From positions 284,984 to 348,983 of the forward strand of contig CAUJNA010003821.1 in the NCBI GenBank assembly GCA_963377175.1: a stretch of DNA of 64,000 bases, given 5' to 3'. The notes beneath the pieces are model-generated. The model was not told the origin of the DNA, made no database searches, and saw nothing but the letters and a program-made list of their open reading frames with translations. Both the position numbers and the translations under genes were made by a program. Source of the stretch: Effrenium voratum. Lineage: Eukaryota; Sar; Dinophyceae; Suessiales; Symbiodiniaceae. Numbering within the stretch: the stretch's first letter is position 1; each line of letters starts with the position of its first letter. Positions 1 to 12,326 of the stretch are shown here, in pieces.

Positions 1-370
1 CTTGGAAACCAACTCTGTCCAGCCAAGAACTTCCATACAACACCCGCTCTGTTCATCCTTCATCCTTGGCCCACGTCTAGGGCAAACCAAAACACTTTTG
101 ACTTGCTTTACATGTTCAGTCTACCCTAAAGTATTCCCCTCCCACCAATTCACATGGAACCTGACGTTTGGGGGGGTCCTGGTTGCACCAGTTTCCTTTT
201 AAAGGACACTTTCCCGAACCTCAGGTTCCATGTGAAAAGGGTGGGAGAGGGTGAACTTGCTAGCGCTCAGCAGGGAATGAGAAATGGAATGACCATCTAT
301 ACACCATCCAACTGGTGGTTTCCTTCGAGGGGACCAATGCCTGGGTTCATTCAATATGACTCAACCACCC

Positions 371-465
371 TGAATTCTCCTTCTGACCCTTAAAAAAAGA
401 ATGGGTCCATGACCCCATTAGTTTGGGTAAGGACCAACCCTTGTTGGGTCAGAAGGAGACTCCAG
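371..465. mobile_element. Family A MITE-like element, copy A1
   Basis: The right end is GGAGACTCCAGG. The left end is decayed (TGAATTCTCC then TTCTGACCC). Confidence 0.65.
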
Positions 466-487
466 GCACATTCCCCACCTATCCTAC

Positions 488-543
488 GCGCATCGGATCA
501 GCATGTGCCTCTCGAGATCAGCCACGGCCTGGCGCGCCAAGTC
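488..543 (-). CDS. Micro-exon, helical
   Basis: On the minus strand CTCGACAG|GACTTG opens DLARQAVADLERHMLIR. The donor is GATGCGC|GTAGGA. Both borders fit AG|G and GT. Element A1 starts 22 nt into the downstream intron. It is too short for family assignment. Confidence 0.45.
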
Positions 544-2229
544 CTGTCGAGAGAAAAAAAAGCACTCCAGCGACCCCTGAGACCTGACCCCCCTCCAAAA
601 AAAAAACATAGGGTGTCTCATTTTGAGGGACCCCCCCTCAAAAATATATATCTATGTATATATATATATGTGGTTGGTTGCCCGTTGGTGTCCCGTTAAA
701 ACCCACAAACAAAGGGGTGCCAACTCAACTCACCCAAATGCCAACCAAAACAGGGCCAGACGGATACGAGCCCCTGCAAAACTTGAGCCTTTGGAAGGGG
801 GTTGCTGGTGCTCAGTAGGGAATGACCCAGGAGGGTGGGAATGAACCTAGGGATTCCCCTTAAAGGACCCCCCCCCCCTCGCGCAAAAGGTGAAGGCCGT
901 CATTGGGTGAGGAACGCTTTGCGGATTAAGTCTGGCTTTGTCTGAATTCGTGGCAATGGTTGTGAACTGAATGCAAAGATTGGCCTTCCCGAATGAATAA
1001 AAGAAAACTGGTGTCTCTTCAAAATGCAAAGACACTGTGGATTTCGGAGTCGAATGAACCTCCCCTCAATTGCAACACCGTGGCAATTTCGGAGAGTGTG
1101 CCTCTCCGGAAATTCATTCCCTGTCAAAACTGAGGGAAGGGCAACAGGTTGTGACTGCTGCGGGGGTTGGGAGAGGGCTGGCCTTTTGTGGGAGCGAAAA
1201 CCTCAACTCGGAGAACAGGTAACCCAAAGCTCATGCAAAGTTGACTGGATTCCCAGACAGCCCATGTAGGATGTATATATATATATATATATATCCAACA
1301 TTTCCCCTCCACATGGGTCATACGTTGGTGTATATATATATATATATATATTGCCCACATGGATTATCTGGCGTTGCGGAAGAAAGGCTGGCTGGTAAAG
1401 GGCCCAATAGACCCATGGCTCGCCCGTGAAGCCCCATCCATTAGGAGCCGAACCCTATTACGGGCCAGTATTGAAATGAAGGCATGGCCCATTAGCCACA
1501 TGGGGCATCCGCTCAGAGGTTCATGGTGTTTCCACATGCCACAAACATTCAGCCGAGTCGAGTGGTCAATGTCCGGCTCACATCCGGGAAATGAACATAA
1601 ATAATAAACCCCGGGTTGAACAATCAAGAGCAATCCTTGTTTGTATTGCTCCTTCACAGACGTCAGCGTCCGCACCCCATGCTTGCGAGTCCGGATTTCC
1701 AACACACCTGCAGAAATCTTACAGAATGCAGGCACAGTTCCTGGGTCCAAGAATGCATCTGACTGGTTCATGCCGCCTCGCTTGAGGCACATCCCGCTCT
1801 GCAAGAATATGACACTTGCCTCATGCGTATGCATGCTTCACGTGCCAGGCTCAAACAATCGCAAGATTCGTGCACCGACCACTGAAAAACAAGCGTTGCG
1901 AGCGGTCCAAATGATGTCTTGCCTAAAGGTAATCGGACAGTTCATCGCTCTGTCTCTCCAAAGAGGCCTTGGACCCCACAAGTAATGGTTGCTGCATGGC
2001 AGGTCAAGTCCTTCATGTTCAACGAAAATATGGCTAACAAAAAACAACAGCTAGGATTGCGCAGGTGTTAGTTTTCGGATCCATTTGCCACCCAGAGGCT
2101 CCTGGGGCTTTCAATAGAAGACCCGACCCCTCCATCAGACACCCCGAAAAAGGTTTGGGGGTCTCAAACCCAGGTTGCTTGAAGGCGAATCAATCGAATT
2201 GGAGGTTTTGGGCAAGGTGCCATTTGGGT
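544..2229. other. No gene supported
   Basis: TA microsatellites and random open frames. A 156-codon minus frame at 1364-1834 has no splice or composition support. Confidence 0.4.
1270..1352. repeat. Paired TA microsatellites
   Basis: Two (TA)n runs, at 1270-1294 and 1330-1352, separated by CACATGGG-containing sequence. Another TA-rich run lies at 645-672. Confidence 0.75.
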
Positions 2230-2340
2230 ACATGTGGCTGTGGCTCCAAAAACCGGTACCAAAATGGAACCCTGGTAAGTGGAAACATGGACCAAAACCC
2301 GCGTAACCCCTCCTCTTTAATTTTGAGCCACAGCCATGTT
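2230..2340 (+). mobile_element. Family D element, copy D1
   Basis: Inverted ends GGCTGTGGCTC and GAGCCACAGCC. The core includes CCAAAATGGAACCCTGGTAA and ACATGGACCAAAACC. Confidence 0.78.
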
Positions 2341-2577
2341 CTTGAGCCCCAGCCATTTCGGCCTTCTCCTCGTTTCGATCACCGCTCTTGCTTCCCGAAC
2401 GAACCGAGTGAGAGCTTCGTGGATTGGCCTTGCGATGTTCAGCTTTTTGCCTGGCCCTTTGCTCGCTTGGGAGTTGCTGAAAATCGCTTGGGACCCCTTG
2501 GCATCGTTGGCTTCCTTTTGGTTTCCCCTTAAAAAATACCAACCACAAGAGTCCACGATTTTTGGGGGTGAGTCAAG

Positions 2578-2677
2578 TATGGGTCAAAACTACACCACCA
2601 GGAATTGGGCCGCAGGTGCTAGTCCTTGCTTCCATTTAACCAAACCTATTTTAGGGTTACCCTAGTTGTGACCCATA
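2578..2677 (-). mobile_element. Family D, copy D2, reversed and diverged
   Basis: Ends TATGGGTCAAAAC and GTTGTGACCCATACCC, with a reversed D-like interior. Confidence 0.55.
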
Positions 2678-2881
2678 CCCAAATGGCGGGGTTCCTTGTT
2701 AGTTCCCTTGGAAAGCCGTTCAACTGGTATGGGAGGTTGCAACCAGAAAAAACAAAAAACAAAAAACACACACACAGCGCGGTGGTCGAGCGAGGAGACC
2801 GCCGCAAAAAGGCTGTGGCTCAATGACAGGTCCCAAATGGCACCGTGGTGACAACAGCAACAAAAATGGTATCCCTCTTGG

Positions 2882-2999
2882 CTAGGTCCTCCAGTAGAGA
2901 GGTTGGAAATAAGGGTACCTTTTTTCTGTACTCTATATTTGAGTAGGGGAACCCTCCCCCGAAAAAAGGGGTGAGAAAGGGCACTACTGGGTGACCTAG
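2882..2999. mobile_element. Family B element, copy B1
   Basis: CTAGGTCCTCCAGTAGAG start, GTAGGGGAACCCTCCC core, and an end in GACCTAG, inverted to the start. Confidence 0.75.
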
Positions 3000-3105
3000 T
3001 TAGTGTTCCTTCAAAACCAAACAAAAGGGAGTAGCACCTCAAAACACGAGCCGCCCATCTGCAGCCAGCTTTTTCCAACCCGACCGATGTCGGTCGATCC
3101 GCGGC

Positions 3106-3213
3106 CTTGGGCAAGCGAAGGCCATTGGTCAGCAGCAGCTTCAGCGGCTGCGGCCACTTCGTCTTCGCCATTGCCACCAGAAGCTGAGCGCAGGCGGCTT
3201 TGCCCCGGGGCTC
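3106..3213 (-). CDS. Micro-exon, HEAT/ARM-like helix pair
   Basis: 36 codons, phase 0 at both ends: acceptor GATCAG|GAG, donor CCCAAG|GCCGCG (GC). EPRGKAACAQLLVAMAKT and LKLLLTNGLRLPK give two amphipathic Leu/Ala helices. The larger open minus-strand frame around it runs through element B1 and is not itself the gene. Confidence 0.55.
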
Positions 3214-3545
3214 CTGATCGCTTCCAAGGGAAATCGGTTCAAAAGGGGCAAACACGGGTGTTGACATATAAAAGTTTCGATTCCGCGGGACCCTGAAAGG
3301 ACCAACGCCATTTCTAAGTTCCTCTTTTGAGTTTGACACGTACCCAGTGTTTTCCAGGAGTTTCTCCACGTGCGTTTGTCATGCGGTTGCTCTATCCTTT
3401 AAACAAAGGGAGAGGGCATGAGAGGTGGCCAATTCCATTTGTCTGCTGTGGTCAGCTTGTTTGGCTTGCTTCAACCATTTTGTGGGTTCACTCATTTTAA
3501 GACGAAACATGCACACCAACCATGGAGCTTTTAAGAAAACCATAT

Positions 3546-3656
3546 ACTAGGTAGAGAGGATAGAATAAGGGCTCCAACTTTTTCCTGTAGTCTATTTGAG
3601 TAGGGGAACCCTCCCCCCAAAAAGGGTAAGAAAGGGCACCCAGCTGGGGGACCTAG
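3546..3656. mobile_element. Family B, copy B2
   Basis: A shortened left end (ACTAGGTAGAGAGG), the shared core, then CAGCTGGGGGACCTAG. Confidence 0.7.
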
Positions 3657-3946
3657 CATATATATTTTGGAATGGCTTCTCTGACAGCTAAGGTGCCAAG
3701 AGCCCACCACTTGAAACCCTACCATTGCCAGTCATTTTGTCAGACAGGGCGCACACACCAGAACCCCGGCTCCCCTTGCAAACTCCATCAAAAGGCCCGA
3801 GTCGAGGCGATTTGCGAGATTTGAAGCCATGTTCAGTGCCTCCTTCAAGCTTTTAGAGGACCTGTGTTTAGAGACTCAGCCGTGCTTCATGAACTTTGGC
3901 CACAAAACACGCCACCGCTTGGTTGCGTTTCTCATTTCTTTGAGTC

Positions 3947-4019
3947 CTTCACGCGGTGCCGCAGAGCAACGCCGAGACGCTGCAGCAGGTGGTCCTGAAA
4001 TGTCGCACTTTGGGTTCGC
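3947..4019 (-). CDS. Probable micro-exon
   Basis: The minus-strand acceptor is CCATCAG|G and the donor is GTGAAG|GACTCA (GA). It encodes RTQSATFQDHLLQRLGVAL. The plus strand also reads well here (NAETLQQVVLKCRTLG), so the strand is not certain. Minus is preferred from its neighbours. Element A2 lies 30 nt upstream. Confidence 0.35.
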
Positions 4020-4048
4020 CTGATGGGTTGGTCAACTGGAAGGAGGGA

Positions 4049-4100
4049 CCTGGAGTCTCCATGACCCTTCCAAGAAATGGGGTCAGTACGCAAAATAATG
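4049..4100. mobile_element. Family A, copy A2 (truncated)
   Basis: The left end CCTGGAGTCTCCATGACCC is intact. The right end is lost and an unrelated hairpin follows. Confidence 0.6.
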
Positions 4101-4104
4101 GGAT

Positions 4105-4141
4105 CTGCGAGGAATGATTTCAGGGAAACCATTCCTCGCAG
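4105..4141. other. Perfect 12-bp stem hairpin
   Basis: CTGCGAGGAATG, a 13-nt gap, then CATTCCTCGCAG. It lies just after the truncated A2 end. Confidence 0.75.
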
Positions 4142-5009
4142 GGCCTAGGCAGAGGGGGCGGAGGGAGCCTCATAAGCCCAAGATCAGGCCCTATGAAGGG
4201 CTCTCAGGAATTTGAAGAAGCCTAGGCTATCGAACACATGGGCGGAGCGGACTGTTCCAGGAAAGAAGTTCCCTTCTATGCAGGAATTTGCTCCATCAAG
4301 GTTCCCTCTATTTGTAAAACATGTTGTGAGCCCCTTCGTAACAAGTCGAACTACCAAGACTCTAATGCCAAACCAGCCTTTTGATAGCTTTCGCTGGATC
4401 AACCCCATTGTTGGGTGCTTTGAAAGGAGCTCCAAAAGCAAACCAACCACCATTTTTTCTGTGCGCAAACAGACGCACGTAAATGCCCCAGTTTACTGCA
4501 CCACAGGCTGATATGAGTTGTGAGCCCCAACAACAAAGTACTGTAGGACATGCCCTTCTGTATATAAGGGGTCTCAAAGTCCGTAATGAGGATAGGCGTA
4601 TTGGCAATGGCCAATGGCCTATTGACATGTGCCACCCTGCCTGGGTTGGTGTTTTGAGCCTGCTCACAATCCTCTCCGAATCCGAGTTCCCCCGCTCAAG
4701 AAAAGCAACAAATCAAGCGATGCCACAAAGAGGATGTCTAGACATTTAGAGTGTGGGGGCTCAACTATGTAAGAGTCATTAATCATCACCTACTTGCTTG
4801 GATGAACCTTCTGTAAAAAACCCTCTCTTTACATGTGACTCTCAATTCAAGGGCAACCAAAACCACCTGCTCCCCAGACTCGTCAGCAGCTTTGTCTCCT
4901 TTTGCGTGCCCCCGCCTTGGTTCCAAGGTCTGCCATGTCTTTTCGAACCAAAACCGCCCTTTTCACCCGGGCTACAAACCGATGTTTCGCACCTTCCGTC
5001 CCACACGCC

Positions 5010-5060
5010 CACCCCCGACTCCCCGACTCTCCGACTCCCCGACTCCGCGCGTCTCGACTC
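5010..5060. repeat. CGACTCC-type short repeat
   Basis: Several units of CGACTCCC / CGACTCTC in a C-rich tract beside the 5077-5164 exon. Confidence 0.6.
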
Positions 5061-5076
5061 AACGCCGACGCGTCGA

Positions 5077-5164
5077 GTCGGTCCCCGGGGGGCGGCATCT
5101 CGTGCGCCAGGCGCGCCAGGCACTGAAGCGCTGCGGCGCTCACCGCCGGGTGGTCGTCCTCCGC
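5077..5164 (-). CDS. Micro-exon, HEAT-like
   Basis: The acceptor is CCCTCAG|GCGGAG, phase 0. AEDDHPAVSAAALQCLARLA is typical of HEAT or armadillo repeats in pattern. The 3' end is not resolved. The frame runs on as an Arg/Ser-rich tract over a CGACTC-rich simple repeat. Confidence 0.5.
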
Positions 5165-7628
5165 CTGAGGGAGGGATGCTGTGAGGGGGCGCTCGGGCCA
5201 AGCCTTTAAAGGGAAGCCTGGAAAAACCTGACAAATTTGGGTCCTCTTTAGGGGCTAAAGGTGCTGACAAATTGTGTGTTTTCCTTACTCGGGCTGCCAG
5301 GAGCTGTTTTTTTTGGAAGAAGACGCGGGCAGCTCATGGGGTTTGTGGGTGTGCGTCTTTTCCTGCGTTATAAATCCGTATGAAGTTGAAGGTTTTATTG
5401 GACCTGTCCAGGCTCCACCTCTTGGGGTTCTTTGCTTGCGAGACATGCAACCAGTCGCTTGGTTCGCTGTGAGAGGGTCTCACAAACCCGAAATTCCCCG
5501 ACAACTTCCGCGCACATTTGGGGCGTTCAGGGAGCCCTATGCCCAGGTCTTCCGGCCAAAGCTGAGCTAAGCGAGGCAGACCTAAGCAGGCAGACCTCTA
5601 GGGGTTGATTCCCCGTGCATTGCAACCATCGTTCTTTCCCAAAACCGTCCGTTTTCCGTTTCCGGAGTTGTTTTTTTGTTTTTCGAAAGAAGGATCCCCT
5701 GGAAATGGGGGAAGGTACCCCTAGAAGACCTGGAAAAAGCCAGGGGAACACAAGGAGCTCACCGTGTCAGCCACCTGGGCTTCCAGGCTCAAGAAGTGTG
5801 AGGCCTTGAAAGCGCGAAAGGAAGGGCAAGAAGAATCTGCTTGAAGCCTTCAAAGCCTTGGAGTCAAAGAAAGCCAAAAGAATGAAGATCAAAAAGACAA
5901 AGTCCGCAGGGCTTAGATGAAGAGAATGAGTGAGAGGGCTTCTGTTGCTTGAACAGAAGCCATGGCAGCAGCAGATAGAGGAAGGCATGCAGCCGTTGTG
6001 TCCTGGCTATCCAGTCAGCTTTGCAAGGTGTGTAAATATAGCTGTCCAGCAGTTGCACTGGCTTCCAGCCAGCTTGTGAAAGGTGTGGTTGCAAATGCCT
6101 GTGTGCCTGTGGCTCAAGTGCAGTCAGTAGCTGGTCGTCTTTTGTTTCGGTGGCCGGAAGCCACATGAATGGAAAAAGGGTTCTAGCAGAACTAACAGCA
6201 TTGCAGAATGGGCCGAAACTGAAGCAGACTGCTTTTAGACGAGTTCGCAACATGTCTGCCGTAGTTCAGCAGTACGCTGACGCATGCTGTAGAATCTGGT
6301 GCTAGCCCAAGTGACGTGATTGGTTTACAAAGGCCTGGGGCGCATCGGCAAAGCCTGCCAACCACAGGGACCTTTGCGGGTTACGATAGTCCAACTCACC
6401 GAATTCCGAGATATTTGGACAGCTTTTGCTCTTTGCTTGATTGGATCATTGACCTGGTGTTAGGAGAACACAAGGAAACCAACTACCCCTAACCATTGTC
6501 CCCTTCACATCCTGGATCCGGACACCGGGGTCGCCCAAACATAGGTTCCTCTAACGATGATTCTGGGGGGCCATGTGATATGAATCTGCAGGAGAGTATT
6601 CTGAGTTCCACACTGGGGGGTCTGAATAAAGATTCTTTGGAACTTTTACCCCTTAAGGAAACCAACACATGTGTGCGATTTAGCCATTTATCGCCTCACC
6701 ATTGCCCAGCCCAAACGATCTGAACGATCCGATGTCGCCTGCAAAACCAGCTGCGACCAAAGCAGCGGCCCATGCACTCCGTCAGCATCCGGCCCTGCCG
6801 TTTCCCCGGTTTCTTCGTTTCCCCGCGCTTGCGGAGCGATAAGTGGCCAAAAAACGGATGACGTGATCCTTTGGACTTAGTGACTCGGCTTCTATGCTTG
6901 TGTAGGTAACCAAGGGCTTGCCACCCTTAAAACACATGTTAGGGTAACCTGTGGCTTGCCTGCGAACTGGCTATGGTTATGTTCCTCCTGAACCTCAGGC
7001 AGGCACAGCACCAGACATCAACAGACATCCTGAAGCCCCCTGAACTCTGAAATCCGAGTCGAATGTTCCTTAAAACTTCTATGTTGACAGGTACTTTCGG
7101 AATCTCACTGAAACAACTACCACCTTCAAAGCTTTGAAAGGTTCCAAGACAAATGAAGGGTGGGACCGAAACAGCTCAATCCGGACGGCTTAAACACAAG
7201 TACACTTTCTAGGCCACGGGCGAAAACTGGAAGGCCGAGCTTTGGGACGTTGGCGCATTTCGAAAAGAATCCTTGACAGGAAGATGGGAGAAGCACCAGG
7301 TTGATTCATCCCGGATGAAAAGAAAGAAAAGGAAGCTCGCTTTCAAGCGGCCCGGCCCGTGATGCATGAACCCGCATGAGGGAAATGTGGGAAACAGGAT
7401 GGCCTCTGAGCAGCACTGAAGTTCTATTGGGTACCCAAGCTGCCACTGGAGGTCGCATGAAAGTTAGAAATTTGGCGAGAGGGCTTGCACACCAGGGACG
7501 TCCCTTTGTTCCAAAGCCAGTCAACATTGCTTTGCCCTCTCCGAAGGCGACAAGATCAAGAGGCAACAAGTTAGATTCCTCTAACACAGATGGTTTCCGG
7601 ATGCAAGTCTTGGGCGCCATGCAATTTG

Positions 7629-7730
7629 GCGGTGGTGTCAAAAATAGGTACCCAAAATGGAATCCTGGGAAATGGAAACATGGACCAAAACCTGCGGTCC
7701 CCTGGTAGTTTAATTTTGACCCATACCCAC
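7629..7730 (+). mobile_element. Family D, copy D3
   Basis: GTGTCAAAAATAGGTACC, then the shared ACATGGACCAAAACCTGCGG core and TTTTGACCCATACCCAC. Confidence 0.7.
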
Positions 7731-7858
7731 TTGTTGAGAGCCCAAGGCATTTCTCTCCTTCCATCCGTCAAATCCTCAGCGCACTTGCTTACGTTCAACA
7801 AAAACATGCTCGATTTTGTTCCAACGGTTGAAGGGTGACGTATTGCAACGGCTGAAGG

Positions 7859-7897
7859 GTTTTCCAACGGTTTTCCAACGGTTTTCCAACGGTTGGC
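7859..7897. repeat. 11-bp tandem repeat TTTTCCAACGG
   Basis: Three full copies plus a flanking partial. Two diverged ACGGTTGAAGGG units precede them. Confidence 0.75.
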
Positions 7898-8538
7898 CCC
7901 GGATTAATAAACTCTTCCCAGTTGAGGGGTGTTCCCCTTCAGTGGTGCATCCCCCATGAGAAAAGGAGACACCCTACTCAAAATCAGGCAGTTGATTGAT
8001 CCAGAGTTTATCCATCCAGAAATATCAATCGCCGCCGTCGGGTTATCAGGATCAACCAGGGTTTACAGAGGTCACTGGATATCCCAAATCAAAAACTGAT
8101 CAGCTTACTGGTGGTTTCCCTGCGAACAATCGCGACGTTTGGAGGAGCCAAAAAGGGAAGTGACTTGGAAACTTTATGAAATGCGCCTTGTTTAAGCTTG
8201 GTCCCCCAAACATGGCTTCCGTTGCCCTTTGGGTTGCCCTGCAAAAAAAAGAGTTCGGGTACCAACTTAAACAAAGAAAGACGAGCCGCCCATATGGGGG
8301 TTGATCAAAAGGTCCTTGACATGGGATGACCATTGGGGCAAACCTCTAAAACTTTGTAGGGATTGGATCCGCAATGTCTTTTTGTAGGAACCGGACCCCG
8401 AAAATTGTGTTTTCTTTCCTCTTGGTGTCCCTTTTGACACCACCAAAGTCGCCGGTGCCCCCATCAATATCAACCCACTACAAACACTTCTGTGATACAA
8501 CAAACAGGGCTTCCTTGCAAGACTAAACCCTCGTAATG

Positions 8539-8632
8539 TTGACCCAGGATTAATAAACCCGTCCCATTATTTGCCAGCCATTGGGGGGTCCTGGCCCATA
8601 CCTCAACCAGGGGTTTAACAATACCTGGGTCG
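8539..8632. mobile_element. Family E element with an F fragment inside
   Basis: Ends GTTGACCCAGG with TTAATAAACCC, and GGGGTTTAACAATACCTGGG, are inverted. Bases 8567-8595 match the right end of family F. Confidence 0.55.
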
Positions 8633-8699
8633 ATCCCTGGAAAGAATGGGGAAGGTAGCACTAGAATACCTGGGTCTTCCACTTGGTCTCCTTCGGGGC

Positions 8700-8850
8700 A
8701 CGTCCCTCGCGCGTCGACTCGTCTTCGGCGCTCGCCTCGGATCTGGTCGAGGCACTGCAGGCGCTGGCGCCAGGTCTTCGGCTCACAGCCGCTCAGCAGC
8801 TGCAGCGGGCAGGGCCTTCGAAGGAAACGCCAGCGGCCTCAACAGACACC
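8700..8850 (+). CDS. Possible exon, strand ambiguous
   Basis: High-GC3 segment. The plus strand gives SALASDLVEALQALAPGLRL; the minus strand gives QLLSGCEPKTWRQRLQCLDQ. Both are helical and plausible. No AG|G pair settles it. Confidence 0.3.
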
Positions 8851-10320
8851 CAACTTTGTGTGGTTGTGCACGTGATTGTTTCAGTTGTTTGTTCGCGCTT
8901 GTGTTATGTTTCTTCTGTTTCTTGTTGCTCATGTTGCTACACGACAGCATATGGGTCACAATCAACACTAAGGCGGCCGCAGCTATTTATGGCTGGGATC
9001 GTCCCTTACTAACCTTCACTTACCCGGGTTTTGATTGTGGCTCACATGATGTCAACAGTTGAATCAACCACCTTCGTGTGCGATTGCTGGCTAGCACCAG
9101 CCTTCGTGTGCTAAGTGGATTTGTTCACCATTCTGCAACACCAGCCGGTGTGTAAGTGTTTTTGATGAGAATAACAACTCGATGGGGTGTTAACAGATCA
9201 TTATGTTCTTCATACAGACCCGAGAAGGAGGCATTCTAAGTGTGTGATGCTGAAGTGGATGTTGTAGGTGCACCTTGTTGGGGATTTGGATCCACCAGCC
9301 TGGTCTTTGCGGGGGCTCCGTGTTCAAATCTTTGGCGAAAGTCCCTAGCTTCAAGCCACCCCCAAATACAACCAATATATAAACCTGGGGTGTGAGCTAT
9401 GGTCCCTGTGTAACAAAGTGGCATTTCCCCAGGACTGCATACCTTCGCAGGACATCACCCACTGAACGTGGCATTCCCCCACACGCGTGGCATTCCCGCA
9501 TGTTCGGTTCGAGCTTGGCCCAATGTGTCGCGCCGTGTTTGCCTTTGCGCGTGACAGAGTCTGGACTTCGAGATGACAACCTCACAGTTCGACGACCTCA
9601 GATCGTTGGAACAGGGGCGTTCACTCTTTCATTGACAAGGGAGTGACCATCCATGAACGAACGGGAGATGAGAAGAAAAGGATTCGCTAGCCACATTCTC
9701 CTTTCGTATCATGTGTTCGCTCTTCCACATGATCCCTTTCCCAATCTCTTCGCGCTACAGCGGGTTAACGAGAGAAGCGAGTGGATGGACACTGTTCATC
9801 TCCAATCTCAGCCTTTCCTAGCTCCTAGAGTTCTATCATTTGGGGAATTAATCATTTTCCTTCTGTCATGGTGGGGATAGGCTGGTCACTTGGGGCAATC
9901 CTAGCAATGCTGTTTGCCCTCACTAGGACCAACACTTGCTTTTTCCAGCGATGCATACGAGGTCTTAGACAGGGACTGTGGGGCAGGTTCGCTGGAGGTT
10001 CCAGGAAGAGAAAGGAAAGGGGACGGAGGTCTCTGATGAGTTGTTGACTCACAGACTCCGCAGCCCAGAATGACCAAAGGGAGGGGCCGTTCAGTGAGCA
10101 AGCTAAACATGGAACTCTTGGCCTGTTCAAATCAATCCAACTTCGTCCAAGTTGCCACTGAACCACCATGCTGATAGCTTTTGCAGGACCAGCCTGCTGG
10201 GTTTCCCCATTTGAGTGCGTTGAAAGGAGCATCAAAAGCAAACGAACCACCTTTCTCTACACGAAAGTCAATGCATTTCAATGCCGCTTTTGATTTGAAG
10301 GGCCACACGCTATTGTAGGT

Positions 10321-10442
10321 CTAGGTCCTCCAGAGCGGTTAGAATAAGTTGGTACCCTTTTCTGTAGTCTATTTTAGTAGGGGAACCGAATCTCCCAACC
10401 AAAAAAGAAACGGGTGAGAGGTCGGGCACTGGGGGGCCTAGA
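10321..10442. mobile_element. Family B, copy B3
   Basis: CTAGGTCCTCCAGAG start, TAGAATAAGTTGGTACC, the shared core and a GGGGGCCTAG end. Confidence 0.75.
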
Positions 10443-10472
10443 GGTGTGAACCTAAACTGAAAACTGAAAGTA

Positions 10473-10811
10473 GTGCCCTGTCGGGGGTCTGAAATCCGTG
10501 CAGTTCGGGTATTTTCCAAAGCTGAAAAAACGCCCAGCCCCCTCGTTCTGCATTCCGGCATTCCTGATCAGATTCAGGGGAGTATCCATGGATGTCTACT
10601 CAAAAGCACCCAAGTCGTTGTGTTGCCGGATCAACCGAGCTGTTCCGCAGGGATTCGTCACCCTGCCTTTTGGGTCCTGGAGCGGGGCTCAGCGCCTCAG
10701 TCTCCTGAGCATGTCGTGGCGCAACTGTGTTGCAACATGTTCAAACAAATTGTTTCAGATACCGGAAAAAATAACAGCTCATCCGGGGGTTGGTCCCTTT
10801 TAAATTTTTAA
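10473..10811 (+). other. Open frame of 112 codons, possible exon at its 3' part
   Basis: The part PEHVVAQLCCNMFKQIVSD reads like protein. The rest does not, and a second frame is also open. It follows element B3 immediately. Recorded as a weak candidate only. Confidence 0.2.
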
Positions 10812-12228
10812 ACCATCCGAAGGTTCCTCATGTTGTGACAACCCAAGTAGGCTTCCCTTTTACTTTTACAGGGGGCCACGGCAACTGACCGGTTTCGCGA
10901 ATCTTGCAACCAACTGTGTTGTTTGTGCAAAGACAAGCACATCCAGGAAAATCGCCCTCGGATGGTTGTGTAAAACTTAGCATGGGCGTCGAAGAAACGT
11001 CTATATATATACCCCCCCCCTCACCCCCCCGCGTAGATTCAAGGACATTCAAAGGAGAACCAGACTCTCCTGGGATCGGAAACGCTTTTATGGGGGTCCA
11101 GCCTTGACATGTCCATTATGTGCACTCAGCAAACACGATTCTCTCGCACTCAGAGAACATTCTGGACAAAACCAGGCCCCCCGAAGACCATCTGCAAAGA
11201 AATCCCTGATAAAATCCGTGAGTCAGTTGCAACCATACGATCCCTCGCTCACGGGGCCAACGGGTCTGTCCGTTGCTGAACATGATCTCCCACTAATTGC
11301 ACATGATTTGTTGTTCTTGTAATCCAAGAGAAACTATGAGAACTGTAACAAAAACAACAAGGCCCCCTCCAAAATGGACGTTGACACCACTCCTACCATT
11401 GCTCTTCAAGGTACAGGTCTCCAAAAGCCAAGCCATCCAATGCAAAGGGTAAAAACATGTGACCTGTATGTGGGTGAATCATTCAGTTTCACACGAATGG
11501 AATACAGGCATCCCATGGTATCCCCATAAAAGGAAGGTTGATACGTGACATGTCCAGCCAAATCCCTTGGTAAAGTCACTGTCATGAATCCAGAAACGTG
11601 CAGTGCTTGGCTCTGCAATATCAGCTTAGGCTTTCGCCCTGACGACCGTTCTTAGATGGCCTCTTTGATCCGGATTGTCGCGGCACTAGGGAACTGTTCT
11701 CTGGGCTGTCCTCAGATCCCCTGCAAAAACAGTTAACTTTGGTGGGTTAAATGGAACCCCCCACTCAACACAACAAACCTAAAAACTGAAGGCGGACGGC
11801 TGGGAACCGCCAAGTTCTATGTAAATGCGTCCAAACCCATGAAACCTCAAGGGAAATCCCTAGCTCACCGTCCTCAAACGACCCCAAATCAGGCTCTAAC
11901 TTGTTAAACAAGTCTCCAAACCCCATGAAAAATCGAAGAAGTAATCTAAATCTCAATTCAATCCCTAAAAGACTTACCTATGCGTCCAAAATGAAGAAAC
12001 AAAACAATCCATTCATTCCAATCATTCTGAACACCATTCCGATCCAATCCACTCCAATCCTCACGTGTCGTTTTGAACCCTAGGCACCTCTACCAATCTT
12101 CCACTGCGAGACCGGATGGCTCCTCTAGTGGCAGCCTCACTGTCTTTTGGACCTGAGTGCTTCCGAGTGCTCGAAACGTGAACGCTCCCTGCATGTACTT
12201 GTACCTTCTAACGGTTCAATCAGTTGTA

Positions 12229-12326
12229 CCTGGAGTCTCCTTCTGACCCTTAAAAAAAGGGTTGGTCATTACCCAAACAATAATGGAGTCATGGACCCAT
12301 GTTTAAAGGGTCATGGAGACTCCAGG
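12229..12326. mobile_element. Family A, copy A3
   Basis: 98 bp with both inverted ends CCTGGAGTCTCC and GGAGACTCCAGG, flanked by TA on each side. Confidence 0.8.

Larger units (their letters stand above)
5200..8500. other. No gene supported
   Basis: Contains D3, the 11-bp repeat and an E fragment. A GC-rich patch at 6730-6850 might be an exon on either strand, but none reads clearly. Confidence 0.4.

Noticed and set aside
1364..1834. 156-codon minus-strand gene
   Set aside because: No splice-site pattern, GC3 bias or recognisable motif. A frame this long is expected by chance in 64 kb.
2662..3369. Single 235-codon minus-strand gene
   Set aside because: It runs through elements B1 and D2. 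Only the 108-nt part with splice borders looks coding.
6105..6130. Spliced-leader relic (GGCTCAAG)
   Set aside because: Only the last eight bases match the dinoflagellate spliced leader. The upstream part does not fit.
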